64,000 nucleotides of DNA. Origin: Anaeramoeba flamelloides. Its lineage: Eukaryota > Metamonada > Anaeramoebidae. This document shows, piece after piece, positions 1-13,400 of the stretch. The notes beneath the pieces are model-generated. The model had not been told where the DNA came from. It worked only from the letters and a program-made list of their open reading frames with translations, and did not search any database. Within the stretch, counting starts at the first letter, position 1. The number at the start of each line of letters is the position of its first letter. The stretch lies in NCBI GenBank assembly GCA_027625915.1, contig JANTQA010000012.1, forward strand, positions 15,214,501 to 15,278,500. The letters run 5' to 3'. The translations under genes were made by a program, and so were the position numbers.

Positions 1-907
1 TTTTGAGACACAGTTAAAGGATGGTTCATCAATATTCAGACTCCAAAGTTGCAAAATATCTTTCTTAAATTTCTCTTGAAATATTGCTTCGTTGTGAAAT
101 TATTGGAATTTTTATAAAAAATAGATAATTACTTCAAGGATTATTTCAATAAAATTATTTTTTTTAATATTGGAAATATATTGATGTTATAATTTTCTCT
201 TAAAAAAGGAAAAAATAAGACTTTGATGTTTCTATTTTTTTTTAATCTACATAATTATAGAGTAAATCTTGAAATTAAAACATTGCAAAAATAGTTACTT
301 TTGGAGGGATTCTCTTTAATCAAAAATTATTCAAGAATAATATTACTATTTTTTGAAAAATAAATAGAACAAAATTTTCATTAAACTTTCAACAAAAAGA
401 TTTAGTTAAATTTTTGTAAAATTTAAAATTTAAAATCGATAAAAAAGCTTAAAATTTTTAATTTTCGCTTTTGAAAATTGGTAACTTTTTGATGATTTAT
501 TATTTAATTATTAGGAATGTGATATTTTTGGAAATCTGAATGAAAATTTTGTTTTTTTTTTTATTTTACAAATAATAGTATTCCCTGTTTCTATTTTTAG
601 ATTTGAAAAATTAAAAAAATAAATTCCAAAATATGAAAATTTTCATTTGTGATGATTACTGTTATTTTCCAATTAATTAATTAAAATTTTTATTTCAATA
701 TCCAAAATATTTTTTCAAATTTTAAAGTTGAAAAAACTTTTAAAAAATTATTAAAGGAATTAAAAATTTATCTAAAAGTCCAATAAGGAAACTATATGAA
801 TTTTCTGAAAATATCATTTCTTATTCGGTTTGTGAAGGTGTTTCAGTTTTTACAACAAATAATTTGTAAAATATTTGAGAACTAAAAATAAAAAATTTCT
901 TTTATTA
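1..907. other. Non-genic AT-rich DNA
   Basis: No ORF of substance, no repeat matched elsewhere in the window. Confidence 0.6.
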
Positions 908-1102
908 CAGTCAGTTCCACTTTTAAGGTACAAACTTTCAACGAAATTTAAGGCACAAAAAAATCTCAAATTAAGGTACAAAATTTGTAATTTATTTTTT
1001 TACAATTGATTTTACTAGAATCTGAATTTTGTGCCTTAATTTGAGATTTTTTTGTACCTTAAATTTCGTTGAAAGTTTGTACCTTAAAAGTGGAACTGAC
1101 TG
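908..1102. mobile_element. Foldback miniature element, family A, copy 1 (Tc1/mariner-like)
   Basis: Nearly perfect 195-bp palindrome beginning CAGTCAGTTCCACTTTTAAG and ending with its reverse complement, flanked by TA on both sides. CAGT ends with TA duplication are typical of Tc1/mariner elements. Each arm contains three copies of a TTAAGG[CT]ACAAA word about two helical turns apart. No coding capacity; the short ORF here is part of the repeat. Confidence 0.9.
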
Positions 1103-1104
1103 TA

Positions 1105-2520
1105 ATTTGAAAATAAAATTAGTAAAAAATTCAATAATTTATTTTACAATTATATTTAAACTAGATTTTTTGTATTATTTGGGTTATTTGACAGTAATTT
1201 TATTTACTATCGATTCCACCAAAAAAAAAATATATATATTAAATATCAATCTATGTTGAACCTAACCCCTTAAAAAGTTTGTTATCAAATTTAAATGTTG
1301 TAACAGGTATTTTTATACTTATTCTATTGAAATCATTATGTCCGGTAAGCCAAATTTTAAAAATTAGTGGCAAACTTTTTTTTTATGATTTTATCTTATT
1401 TCATTTGTCTTTCAAAAAATAAAATGATTACCCTTAATATTTTTATTGATTAATCTATATTGGTTATTATCTCTAAATACTTTTGTAAAATAAAGTATTA
1501 TTCAATAAAAAAAAACAATTAAACAAATTTTTTCTGATGAAAAATCTGCACATATTTTTGAAATTTAGCTTATATTCAAAAAAACATTCAAAAATTAATT
1601 AGAATTATTTCTAGATTAAGTTTTTTCCAAAAAGTGGTGGAAATTTATTTTAGTATATATTTATAAAATATAATCTTCATAAAAATATTCTTATATAAAT
1701 ATTTATTAACAGCTAATTTATAATTCTTGTTAATAATTCAATTTGTATACTTTTATTGTATGATATTAAACAAATAAAAGATATTAAAATACCTGATCTG
1801 GAATTTTTATAGATTTTTTTTTAAAATAAAAAATGACAATATTGTTTATTTTCTTTTTTATCAAAAAAATTGTTTTCAACTTTGTTTAATCTCAAAAAAA
1901 TTTACAATAAAATAAAAAACTTATATATGTATTTGATTGTTTAAAAATCCTTTGTATTTATAATATTTCCAGTTTTTTATTGAAATTTGTCATATATTAT
2001 GTTTGCTTAAAAAAAGTTTTATTTTGTTTTTAGACATAATTTAGAAATATTTAAATGGTCCCATTTTGAAATATAAATCAAAGTCTATGGTTGAATCAGT
2101 ATTAATATCTTACGTAATTTATTATTAGTTGGTTTACAAAAAGCTATATTAATAAAGATGATTTTTTATGAAATGTAAAAAAAAATGCCACATTTTTCAG
2201 AAATACATATATTACTTGGTTTACATTCAGAGAAGGGATATTAATTCAAAAAAAAAATAACCTTTAAAACTTGTAACAAAAAAGACTCTGTATAAATGAA
2301 ATTTCTTTATTTTATGAATTGATAAAATACTTTGATACAAAACATTACAAAAAAATTTTTTAAATCCCTGATTAATTGTGAATTTAAAAAAAAAAAAAAA
2401 AAAATAACAAATGAAAAAAACAGAGTTTAATAATGTTCTGTTTTCCTAATTATTTTTTTTTATAATTTCCAGTAATTTTCATTTTTTTGTTTAACTTTTG
2501 AATATTAATTTTAATAAAAA
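1105..2520. other. Non-genic AT-rich DNA
   Basis: Only homopolymer runs, such as the poly-A near 2388-2403. The short ORF at 1029-1259 starts inside the family A palindrome and is not a gene. Confidence 0.6.
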
Positions 2521-2536
2521 AAAAAAAGTGCATGTT

Positions 2537-2952
2537 TTTTTTTTTTTTTTTTTTTTTTTTATTGAGGAGGAAGTGTAGATTACACTCTAAGTGCCCTTTT
2601 ACTTAAATTCCCTTTCAGAAATTTAAGCGTAAAATCATAGATTTCACGATTATTAATTAACGAAAATAATTTTAAGCTATCATAGTTTAAAATTATTTCA
2701 TTAAAATTTAATTTTTTTAACTTTTTCAGAAAAATTAATCTATCTTTTTTATAGGAAGGACATACCCATAAAAAGTGATCAATATTTTCTATTATTTCCT
2801 TATGTTCATATTTTAAACATAAAGGACAAAATTTATTTGAATTTTTATTTATTACATAATAATATCTATTTAAGCAGTTGGTAAATGTTCTGAATTTTAG
2901 AATTGTTGAACTTGATGGATAACTTAAATATCTTTGATTAATAAATAAATTT
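2537..2952 (-). mobile_element. 5'-truncated LINE 3' end with target-site duplication
   Basis: On the minus strand an open frame of about 124 codons (2952 to the stop at 2580) contains CPLCLKYEHKE...IDHFLWVCPSYKKDR. This is the CxxC...H...C zinc knuckle typical of the C-terminus of LINE reverse transcriptases. A poly-A tail follows, seen as plus-strand poly-T at 2537-2560. The fragment is flanked by a perfect direct repeat, AAAAAAAGTGCATGTT, at 2521-2536 and 2953-2968. This is the target-site duplication expected from target-primed reverse transcription. The intact duplication and open frame point to a fairly recent insertion. A shorter relative lies at 21134-21245. Confidence 0.85.
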
Positions 2953-2992
2953 AAAAAAAGTGCATGTTATAATTCATTTTCTTATTGCATAT

Positions 2993-4978
2993 TTAGAGTA
3001 TTGAAATTTCTGTATATTTGCTATTTACTTCAACCAAGAGGCGATTCTTTGAGTGTATGTTTTCGAATGCGATTCCAGGACAATATCCATTGACTGAGAA
3101 AGAAATGTTCTTGTTGTCCATATCTAAAATAATTTCAATAATATTGTCACTGTTGTTTAAGTGTTTTCCATAATTTGACCAACTCCCCCCTCGAACTTTG
3201 TCCCCTGTTAATGTATCGTATAAGTAACAGTTTTTGCTTGTGTGGGGAAGATAATGAGAATTGTGGATATTTGTCACGCCTACCAACGCACCGTGGCCGA
3301 GTGGATCATAAACATGTAATTTAATACTGTGTTTACCTGTTTGATAATAATTGATACCATGTGCGTATTTCCATTTATAAAATTCCACCGTAGAATAAAC
3401 TTTGTTTTGGTTTTCTGATAGCAATAAATCATTTCTTTTATCCATAGGATCAAACTGATCGAAGGTTTGAATGGCAAAGCTTTTTGGTGGGATATCGAAT
3501 ATTTGCCCATTAATCGATACTTTGGAAATAATAAATTTTCCCAAAAACTTTGGTACACAATTCCCAATAAAAATTGGTTCTCCAAGTTCACTTTTCTTCT
3601 TCATTTTGCTATTGTTGCCATTATCATTATCATTTTCATTCTCGTTTTTGTTTTTGTTTTTGTTTTTATTACCTCCGTTGTTAGGTTCTTTTTCAATTTC
3701 AATTTCAATTTTTTTATTTTTTTTTAAATTCCTTTTAAATTTTTTGATCATAAGAGGCTCAATTTTGTTCATAATTCTTTCGTTGTTTCTCTCAAGTTGC
3801 TCTTTGTGGTATTTCTTATTGAATTTCATTTGAACAATTTTTCGACCTTTTTGTGTTTCCAATATTAAGTACACCAAATCGGATTTTTGAAAATAATCAC
3901 TTTTTTTATTCAACCTGTCATAAAGATACAGACTGATTTTAAATTTTTTGCGTAATAAAAGCCTTTCTTGATCCATTTCGATAATCGTCAATTCCGGGTT
4001 ACAAAAATCTGGAAAGGTAAAGTTCTGTAATTTGGTTTTGATCGGATGTAAAGTAATCACCTTTGATAAGCTGGTAGCAACAAGGGTTAAATATTGGTTC
4101 TTTTGTAAGTCTTCTTTTAATTCTTTGAACAATATTTGTTCATGAAGCAGAATGGGCTGATCCTTGGTGGTGCCCTTATTTGTGGCCAGATTGGAAAAAT
4201 CTTTATTTGGTTTAAAATTGTTAAATTGCTTGTTCATCTCTTCTAAAAAATGGATTTGTTTTTGGATTTTTGTTTCCACATTTTTCAAATTGTTCCCATT
4301 TTCTCCGACTAACTTATCAATCTTTTGGTGTAAATCCTTGTTTAGTGATAAAAGAATGTTTTGTATTGTCTTCATTTCATTTTCAAGCTTTTCATGCGAG
4401 ACGGATGAGAATTCTTTGCTTTTTTTTGTTGACTCTTGGACAAACACAAGCTCCTTCTTTTTTAATTCCAATTGTTTTTGAAGATATTTTTGATCGATTG
4501 ATCGGTGTTCAATTACATTTGGATACTGCTCACTAAGTGTGCTTTGAAAGCTGATCAGACTTTGTGGATGTGAACTGCAGATTGTTGTTTTACATTTTTC
4601 ACAAATTAAATGGCCGTGCTCTTTGCAATATAAAACACTTGGGAGATCGTGGTATTTACAAACGGGTTGTGTTGTAAAGTTGATCTTACTTGTTTCAACT
4701 TTTATTGGTTTGTTTGTTTGTTTGTTTGTTGTTTTGTTTTTATTTCGGTAACTCGATCAATACAATAAATTTCAATAGTTTTGAGAAATGGGAAAAAAAG
4801 AGATTTTATTACTTGGGCTGGTTTGGAATAAAGGGTGTAATTTGTGTGATTTTGTTTCTTCAGAACTGTGCTTCTTCTTACCACACAAACCACAAAAATA
4901 CGATTTACAACTAAAACAAAATACGGTAGCCCGGTTTGTTTGACAAGTTTTACAGAAAAATTGCTTTTGTTTTTGCAT
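2993..4978 (-). CDS. B-box / coiled-coil / SPRY protein (RING-less TRIM-like), two exons
   Basis: Predicted cytosolic protein of about 623 residues. I place the start at the ATG at 4978, directly before the first zinc-binding box (FFCKTC...FCFSC...FCGLCGKKKH). An inferred 114-nt intron (4812-4699) separates this box from a second B-box-like zinc motif in exon 2 (CKYHDLPSVLYCKEH, then CEKC...CSSH, about residues 69-99). A Lys/Glu-rich coiled coil follows (about 130-230), then a low-complexity Asn/Lys/Glu tract. The C-terminal 200 residues match the SPRY/B30.2 pattern: FDPMDKRNDLLLSENQNKV, then TGKHSIKLHVYD, GALVGVTN, and IIEIILDMDNKNISFSVNG. TRIM proteins with this order are often ubiquitin ligases or scaffolds, but no RING finger is visible, so ligase activity is not supported. 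Family and domains are confident; the partner or substrate is unknown. A LINE fragment begins about 40 bp after the stop codon. Confidence 0.85.
4699..4812 (-). other. Inferred spliceosomal intron in the B-box/SPRY gene
   Basis: The exon 1 frame (4978-4813) closes soon after the first B-box, and the exon 2 frame has no ATG before the second B-box. A minus-strand donor GTAATA at 4812 and acceptor AAAAG ending at 4699 join the two frames in phase 1 and give a continuous double B-box protein. The acceptor side is AAAC-repeat rich rather than pyrimidine rich. The inferred importin intron uses a similar donor, GTAATT. Confidence 0.6.
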
Positions 4979-5697
4979 TGGTGATGTGAGAAAAAATAAG
5001 AAATGATTTTGGGAAATAGACAAATATTTAGTTACCAAATGAATAATTGTTCAAAAATTAAATATTCTTAAACCCTATTTTGATCATAGGGGAATAGTAG
5101 TGATGGAAATTGTAATTTAATCTTTACAACTCTCTTTCATTGCCTTTCTGATATTTGAAATTTAAATTGAACATAATTTCAACTGATTTTCATCTTGGAG
5201 GATCTTTCTATTTCTTTCGTTTGTGGGTTTGTATTTCACATAAAGTTCCTCACGGTTTAATAAAAAAAAGGAAGGAACAAATAAAAAGAAAAAACATAAT
5301 ACAAAATATTCGCTTGAAAATCTGTCTTGATCGACAAAAAATAGGGGATAATTAATTGAAAATTTTTACCCCTTGATTATTTAAAATAACATATTAAGGA
5401 CTAAGCTCCCACCCTTGAGGGGGCTGAGTAGTTTTGTTATTTCACTTTCACTTCTCAAAAAAAATTTTCACTTAGAAGAAATTGAACAAAAAAAAAAAAA
5501 AAACATTTTTTGTTATCTTTACTTTTTCACGAAGATTTTTTTTCTTTGTTTTTTTTGAAAGAAAAGGAAAAATTGAATATAACAAAAAAAATAATTGCAA
5601 AAAATGGCTTTTGGGGATTTTCAAGTTAAAGTTCAAATTTGAGAACATTTCAAACTTGTAAAAGCAAATTTAAAAAATATTTAGACAGTCAAGAAAA

Positions 5698-6489
5698 GGG
5701 TGTCTGAAATATTCCCGAAAATTTTTGAAAAGGAAAATACCCGAAAATTTTTTAACCATAAAAAAACACGTTATGGACAACTTCGAAGAAACTCTATTGC
5801 CAATATACCCAGTTTAACGGTAAAATAACAATTTTACTTTCAGACAAAATATATATTTAGAATTTCCCACTTTAAGCCACTCTTAAGAGTTTTTGGTACT
5901 TTTTGAGTGTATTTGTGTATGTTGTTACTTATTGGGGGTAAGTGTGTATGTATGTCAGGATATTTTTTGGGTTATGTTGGGTAGGGTATGGTGTGTGTTT
6001 GTATGTTTTGGTTAAACCAGTTTCTTTTATGGAATGTGAAGTTAAAATAAGGTTTAGCTTGTTTCACCTTGTGTAGGATATGGGTATATATGAACGATTA
6101 GATATTACTTGATTATTTTTGGATTGTATATAGGATTACAAAATTATGGATAATGATACACAATTAGAAAAAATTCTTTACAAGTACATTTTCTCTCATT
6201 TAGTTAATACCATTCCGAAATGATCAGACTTGTTACATTCATCTACGATACAAATCCCTTTCACACAAAATGGGTTGATTACTATTCCCAAAAATTTAAT
6301 TTTTTTGAATTTTGATATTTTCAGGCAACAAAAAAATTTTTCTCTAATATAAAATTCCAAATTTACCTTTAGACTGAGTATATTTGTACCAGAGTTTCTT
6401 GGAAGTTGTTCAAAAAGAGTTTTTTCATGCTTAAAAAATTTTCGGGTATTTTCGATTTTCGGGTATTTTTGGGAATATTTGATAGATTC
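5698..6489. mobile_element. 792-bp element with 9-bp target duplication nested in family D
   Basis: Flanked by TCAAGAAAA at 5689-5697 and 6490-6498. Inverted termini share AAATATTCCC, AATACCCGAAAATTTTTTAA and a downstream CATG. A 9-bp duplication suggests the Mutator-like superfamily; 8 bp (hAT) is possible because the flank is A-rich. No ORF of note. Confidence 0.75.
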
Positions 6490-6569
6490 TCAAGAAAATA
6501 GTGTGGGTTAAGTAAGTTGAAATGGAAATTCTAAAATATTAAAATCAAAATTTTGGCATGATCTAACTA

Positions 6570-8152
6570 CAGTGCCGTAAATAACCCATGTTTTTTATTA
6601 AAACCCATTACTTAAATTTAACTCATTCAAAAAATATTGGTTGACTATAAAAATAAAAGAAACAAATCAATGAGGTGAAAACAGTATATAAACATGAAAT
6701 AGTGTTCTTTAGATAAATTTTAAAAAAGAATTATGAAGATATTGAAAGATTAAAATATAATTTTTTTAAAAAAAAATGAGCAAAATTTTATTTTTTGAAT
6801 TTTGATAAAAAAGGCATTTAAGGTACTAGTCTTCAACAACAATAAGACAAAAATTTAAAATATGTTATTGGTGGTATTCTCTACTTACAAATTTTGTAGA
6901 TCCCAAGTGTCAAAAAATTCTGATCGACTAAGAAAGCCATAAAATCAATTTTAGTTTAGTGAGATCAATTTTTTTTTTTCCATTTTTTCTGAAAAAGAAA
7001 ACTTTTAAATTCTTTTTTTGTCTCACAATTTATCTATTTTTTACCCTTTTTATTGCAATTTTGATCATTATTATACTATAAAATTATTTTGTTACCAGTA
7101 ATATTAATATAAAGATTTTTTTCTTTTTTAAGATAAACTTTTAGTTAACCAAAAAAATTGATATATTCAACGGATTAAAAAATAATTGTATTTTTTTTAA
7201 GAATAGTAGTTATAATAATCAAATTTTTAAAGTAATGTAAAAATTTTACTCTGAAATTTTGTTTTTGTATCAAGACAAAATTCGATTTTTCAAAATAAAA
7301 TTTTCTTGAAGATATTTGGGAATTAGTTAATTTTATCCTCAAAATTCAAAATCATTTTTTTTCTGCCAAAAATGAATTGAATTATTATAAAGATTCTTGT
7401 GAATAAGACCAAACAATTTTTTAAAAAAATTTTTTTGGAATTTTTTTTCATTTTTTAAAACCCAGAAAACAACTTTTTCAAATCACTAAATAATAAAAAA
7501 TTTTTTTGTATAATAGATCTCAATTTAATTGATAAACTGTAGTTAATCTTCTACCAAATATTCATTTATTGAATCACATATACTTTATTTAGTTTTATTG
7601 GCTGAGATTTGAATTGAAATATTAATCAAAGAAAAAGTACCTAATAAAAAATTTGCTTTTGAAATCAAGACTTTCCAACATCAAACGAAAAATTTGTTCC
7701 CATTTTCAAGAATTAACTTAATTCTTAAACAAAACAATAAGTTACCTGTTTTTCATTTTATATTGGAAACATGTAAATTTTGAATTTCAAAAAAGAGACT
7801 CAAATCAATAAATTGTTTCAATGAATTTAACTCATCCATTTCATAAGTCTAAACACAAATTACAAAAAAAAATTTTTCAAAGATCTTGACAAGATTTCAT
7901 TTTATTCTCAAAAATGACTACTCCCTTAATCTCAGAAATTTTGTCAATATGACGAAAATTTTAAAACAAAGGCATTTAATATTATTGAGTAATTTCGACT
8001 AATCAAAGATCTAACCCCTAAAACCAATTTAAATCCGAACCAAGAATATATGTGTGTCTTCCTATCTTCAAATACCCAAGTCTGAAAAAAAGACACGATT
8101 TAAATTTTAGTAATGGGTTAAAGGTTGTCAAAATGGGTTATTTACACCACTG
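6570..8152. mobile_element. 1.58-kb Tc1/mariner-like element nested in family D
   Basis: Ends CAGTGCCGTAAATAACCCAT and ATGGGTTATTTACACCACTG, flanked by TA at 6568-6569 and 8153-8154. The length would suit a whole Tc1/mariner transposon, but there is no long ORF, so it is non-autonomous or thoroughly decayed. Interior 7320-7630 resembles the reverse complement of 32260-32600. Confidence 0.8.
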
Positions 8153-8306
8153 TATATAAATAATTGTGACAATTGTTGAAATTGTGAAAATTTGACATTT
8201 GTCCTCAAAGAAATTCTCTGTGTGCAAATATTACTGAGATTTTAAAACTCTTTCAAGGGTGATTTTATTTGTTATTTCTCTGTTTTAATTTAAAAAAGTA
8301 GTCCTT

Positions 8307-9781
8307 GACCACCATTTTTTCAGAAATTTTCATATTATTGTAATTTACCGTTGTTCACTTATAAATGAGCAAAAAAACAATTCCTTATCTAAGAGGATAT
8401 TTCTTCAATACAATTAACTTTTAGGAATTTTTGTTGATCTAAAAATCGATCCTACTCAAGGAGAAATAAAAAAAAACCCTGATCTGGATTGAAAGAAACT
8501 CGTAATTTCAATTATCACCTCAGAGATTTAACTCTCAATCAAAAACTTACCAAAGAGAAATTTTGTTTTAAAAAAATCTAAATAACAGTACCTTTATGTT
8601 TAGGAATTACATTAGTCAAAATTCTCATGCCCCGAAAAAAAAAGGGTCTTCAAAATATAATCCATGCCTGTTTTTTTTTTTTTTTTCTTTTCCCAAAACA
8701 ACATCTTATTTAACTAAACACTAATATACCTAGGAGTAAATAATTTTGAAAGTAAAATCATTGACATTTAGAGTAAAATTTAAATTATAATACAATTTTT
8801 TGAAAAGTTTTAGTAATATTCCAAATTTTTTTGAAATTTGATGTTTATTGACAGAAATTAACTTAAATTTTTACTCTATTTTTTTGAAATTTTTTTATTT
8901 TTTTAATTGTAAAAATATTCTCTGAACAATTTACTCTATTTCTTTGAAAAAAAATTTTACATTTGATCTTTCATTTTTTTATATTCTTTTTTAATAATAG
9001 AACTTTAATAAATCAGTACCCTATAAAATTAGAGCTATTATTGGGTTCTTTGATCGTTAGTTGTATAGATCTTCTTGAAAAAAAGAAACACAGATTCTCA
9101 TTTCATCGCTTGTTTAACAAACATGCTCAACAATTCAAAACAGCAATATAGAGAAATAATCAAATAAACAAAAATTATATGAATAATCTATAAGTGTTTT
9201 AAAAATGAAGGTACATCACCCAAGTTGAATTTTATCATCCAAGAAGAAAGAAATTCATTTATTAATATCAAAATTATTAACTTTTGGAGAAATCATAAAT
9301 ATCAATTGAAAATCAAATTTTTATACAGAAAATACTGATCCAAATCATATAAAAATGTGAATTTCATCCATGGGAACTGGACTTCTTTGACTCTGAAATA
9401 ATTAAACAATAATATATGATCTTTTAATTGTTAATTAAGTTTGGCAATATATTTCTTCGGAATTTGTTGAAAATGACAAAAAAAGGTAGTTATTATTTTA
9501 TTTTAAAAAATAATGAAAGGAGTTAATTTTAGGAATAAACTTAATTTTATTTATATTTGACTTATTCGTTTCCTAGCACCATTTTAAATTTCATATGAAT
9601 ATTATAAGGTATTCTAAAATTTAAATAAAAAAAAAATAATTTGAAATAAAAAATGATTTTGGGTTTTTTGGATTGAATGACTTTTAAAAAAAAACAAAAA
9701 ATTTCCAAAAGTATGACAAGTTACAATTTAATTATTTGTATGAAATTGTTTAATGTTATCAAAATTGACAAACTTTGATTT
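8307..9781. other. Non-genic AT-rich DNA
   Basis: Short spurious ORFs only. Resemblance between 8690-9120 (ACTAATATACCTAGGAGTAAA) and 20810-21090 (ATTAGTATACCTAAGTTCAAA) suggests another old repeat, too degraded to bound. Confidence 0.5.
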
Positions 9782-10300
9782 CAGCCGTTCCAACCCGACC
9801 ATGAAATCAATGATAAACAGAAAATTCATTTTCTGTCTCACATTTTCGTTTTATGACAGACTTTTATGGTTATGTGATAGCCTATTACAACCCATGAAAT
9901 TTTATAATAAAACTAAAAAGTTTCTCAGAGAGAAAATGATGATAAATATGAATTTTTTACTTCAACCTTCTGGATAATCAATAATTTTGAAAATTTTTCA
10001 GTTTTTGGTGGATCCTTAATTTCTAAAGACCTTAAAATCAAAAGGCAAGATCAATTTCAAAGAAATCATCAAATTCTATCTTCGATCTTTGGAAACTTTG
10101 TTTTGGATTTTTGAATTTATTTCATAAACAACAAGATTTTTTTCTTAGTCTTTCAAATAAGAAATTTTTTAAAAAAACCTATGTCAGACCATAAAACGTA
10201 TGTGATAGCGTATAACACAAGATTTTTTTTTTATATTTAACAGAGATAAAAAATTCAATTTCTATATCTGTCAAATTTCAAGGTAGGTTTGGAACGGCTG
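9782..10300. mobile_element. 519-bp miniature element with CAGCCGTTCCAA ends
   Basis: Inverted termini CAGCCGTTCCAACCCGACC and GGTAGGTTTGGAACGGCTG. Internal near-direct repeat TATGTGATAGC[CG]TAT on both sides. The 74-codon ORF at its left is not conserved. About 150 bp downstream of the HSA-domain gene stop. Confidence 0.75.
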
Positions 10301-10451
10301 TAATAATTCGAAAACAAAAGTATATGGACATAATCTAAATATAATATTAACAGAAATAATTCTAATAGAAATAAAAATAGGAATAGGAATAGAAATATAA
10401 ATAGAAATAATAAACAACAAATATAAACATAAAAAAAGAAAAACACGAATA

Positions 10452-13400
10452 TTATTTATTTAATTTTTTTTTCCTGCGTTTTAAGTCTGCTGAAGCGTTT
10501 AGAATTGTATTTTTTTCCTGAAAATCGCGCTTCTGGTAAGCTCTTTTTCTTAAAATTTGATTCAAATTTTGGTTAATATATTGGTTGGTTTGTTGTTGTT
10601 TAATTTTCAAATTCCTCAGTTGTTGAATAAAATGTTCGGGGAATTTATAAATATATATTAATTGATTTATTTCTTCAACTTGTTTTTTTTGGCTTAATAT
10701 TTTTCTTTTTGAAATTTTTAACATTTCTTTTAACAGCGGCTGGCAATTTTTAACCAGGAAGATTATTAAATAGAATTTAAAGAGATGGGAACTAGCAAAA
10801 TCATCTATTGTGGGGGAAACCGATTTGAAATTTTCTGTTTTCGTTCTCTGAATTAAATTATATTTCTTTTTCATTCTTATAAAGTGATTTGATTTTTTTT
10901 TTTTTTTACTTTTGTGATCTTTATCTTTTGCCATGTTTTTCTCTTGATCCTTCTTTTTGTCTTTTGATTGCTTTTCATTGCAAAATAATTTATTAAAGGG
11001 TATTGATAAAGATTGTTCGGTTAAATTCACCAAGTCTTTACATAAAAACCAACATATTAAATGGAAATCCGATATAATTGATTGTAATTTTATTTGTTCG
11101 ATGGAAAAAATTCTTTTGTTTATTTGATCCATATTATTACCATCGGCCTTATTGCTATTTTTTGTGTTATTATTATTCTGAATTGTTTGATCTGGCGTGT
11201 TTTGGTTCGGATTTAAATTTAAAGCTATTTTATTGCCACTGTTATTAAATTTATTTCTTGAAAAATTATTAAAAGAGGTAATACTTAATTGATGTGGATC
11301 GTTTGTTTTTTTTTTATGATTTGTGCCATTTAAATAAGTCTCTATCCATTTTGGTTGTTCAACTTGTAAAGGCTTGTTTTTCAATGTTGTAATGTTGAAT
11401 TTTTTCAATCCGTTTATTTTCTTTTGATATTGCTTAGTTAAATTTGTATTTATCTTTATTGTTTCTTCCCAATTAATCAAATTCAATTCGTTGACCTCGT
11501 TGTTGTTTTGACTAATACTGCTATTATTATTATCATTTCTTCCGTTGGTGTTTATATTATTGTTGCTATTATTAGTGTTAAATCCATCAAATAATATTTG
11601 ATTATTATTTAAAAAATCATTATTTTCATTTATATTCGAAAAAAAATTTATACCATCATTTTGATTAAAATTATTATGAAAATTATATTTGTGTTGATGC
11701 ACGTTCTTATTCTTATTAAGATCATTTTCATTTTTTTTTTCATTTTCAGTTAGTTTTAATTCAGTAAAATAATTTAAATAATCCCTTTTAGATTTGTGAT
11801 TCTTTACATTGGAGTTTTGTTTATTTAAATAAAATGACATTAGGGAATAATTCTCAAAAAAAATTGAATTTAAATTTTTTACTTTTTTTCTTTCAACTTC
11901 TTTCCAGTTATTTTTTTCTTGAACAACCGAATTGGTCCATTGCTTCCAATATTCTTTATTTTTCTGTTTTTCAATTTTTTCTTTTTCATCAATTATTTGA
12001 TTATTTTCGTCATTTAAAGTTGGATTTGTGCCTAAATCAAAATCACCATTTTCGTAGAAATTTTTTCCCTTTATTACTTTGTGATTTAGATGTGTTTCAT
12101 TCTCGTTTTGATCATTTTCAATTATCATTTGATTATTTTCATATTTAAATTCAATTTCCTTTTCTTTTTCGTTTTCCATTTCATATTCATTTCCATTTCC
12201 ATTTTCGTTTTCATTTGCATTTAAATTGTTGTTATTAAAGCAAATGATTTCTTCACCAATATTATTATATAAACCAGAAGAATTGTCTACTTTTGAATTG
12301 GATACTTTTGAGTTTTTTTCTTTTTTTATTTCTTTTTCTATTTCTATTTCTATTTCTATTTCTTTTTCTTTTATTTTTCTTTGATTATTATTGCCAAGTT
12401 TTTCATTTTTTTGTCGAATATTTTTCTGTTCATAATGGGTGTGATGATTTGGAAAATTATTTGTCTGGTTATTTGATAGCTTTGAAGAAATATTTCTCTT
12501 CTGGTATGTTCCTTGGTAATTTCTTCCAAATAAAGTTTTTGCAATTTCATTTTGTTGTTTGTTTTTAATAATTTGAAATTTTGTTTGGAAATTGTGATCT
12601 GTGACATTATAACTTAGAATCGTGTTCGGACTGGTTAAAAATTTACACTCATGTTCATTCTGGTTTGATATTTGTGGAATATTGATTTCCATCACTAAGT
12701 GTTCATTTAATGTTGGTGTTTCGATAATATCCTTTATGGATTTTTGAAAAGATCTATTTCTTTGCCTTTTCCTTCTTGGAGTTACGCTGTTGTGTCTTGT
12801 ATTTGGTCTGTTGTTTGTTTGGGCTTGCCTCTTCAAATTTACATATTTCGCTGCTTGGTACGATAAAATTTTTGCGATGGAGATCTTCAATTTCCTTTCT
12901 TGTTTAAAGTCGATTGCCATCAGAGCAATTTCAAAATTGATTACATCAGTTTTGTTTGGGTTTTTTTGTGGCTCGGGCCACTTTGGCTGTTTGTTCCAAT
13001 GACTGCTTTCTTTTTGATCCAATTTTAAGATCCTGAAAAATGATTTGGCTTTTTTTCGAATCTCTGTGGATGTTCGCTTTTCTTTTTCTTTTTTTTTTTG
13101 ATTTTGGTTTGTTTCAAGTATCAATTCTGGTAGCCGTTCGTTTAATCTTGATTTCCATATGGGTTTAATTTTGATTGTATCTGATAGATCTTGTTCTTCA
13201 TAATCTCCTTCTTCGTCTTCGTTTTGGATAACTTCAATTATTGGCCCATACCTTTTGATATTCGTTTGCCAATTGAAGTTTGTTTCTTGGTTGTTTTTGT
13301 TTGTTTTGTTTTGGAATTTACAATGGCTTTGTTCGTTAAGAGACTGATCGTTGGGTGAATTTGTTTTTTGGTTGTGGTAAGTGTTTTTATTGTTTGAAAA

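Larger units (their letters stand above)
5396..8306. mobile_element. Miniature element family D, copy 1, with two nested insertions
   Basis: Outer element with ends AAGGACTA... and ...TAGTCCTT. Its three pieces (5396-5697, 6490-6567, 8155-8306) match successive parts of the uninterrupted copy at 35204-35714. The two gaps are separate later insertions (5698-6489 and 6570-8152). No coding sequence. Confidence 0.82.

Noticed and set aside
1029-1259. Recurring small ORF beginning MCLNLRFFC.LNFVESL (also near 47218, 60555 and 60864)
   Set aside because: It is the translation of a family A palindrome arm; it recurs because the repeat recurs and has no independent support.
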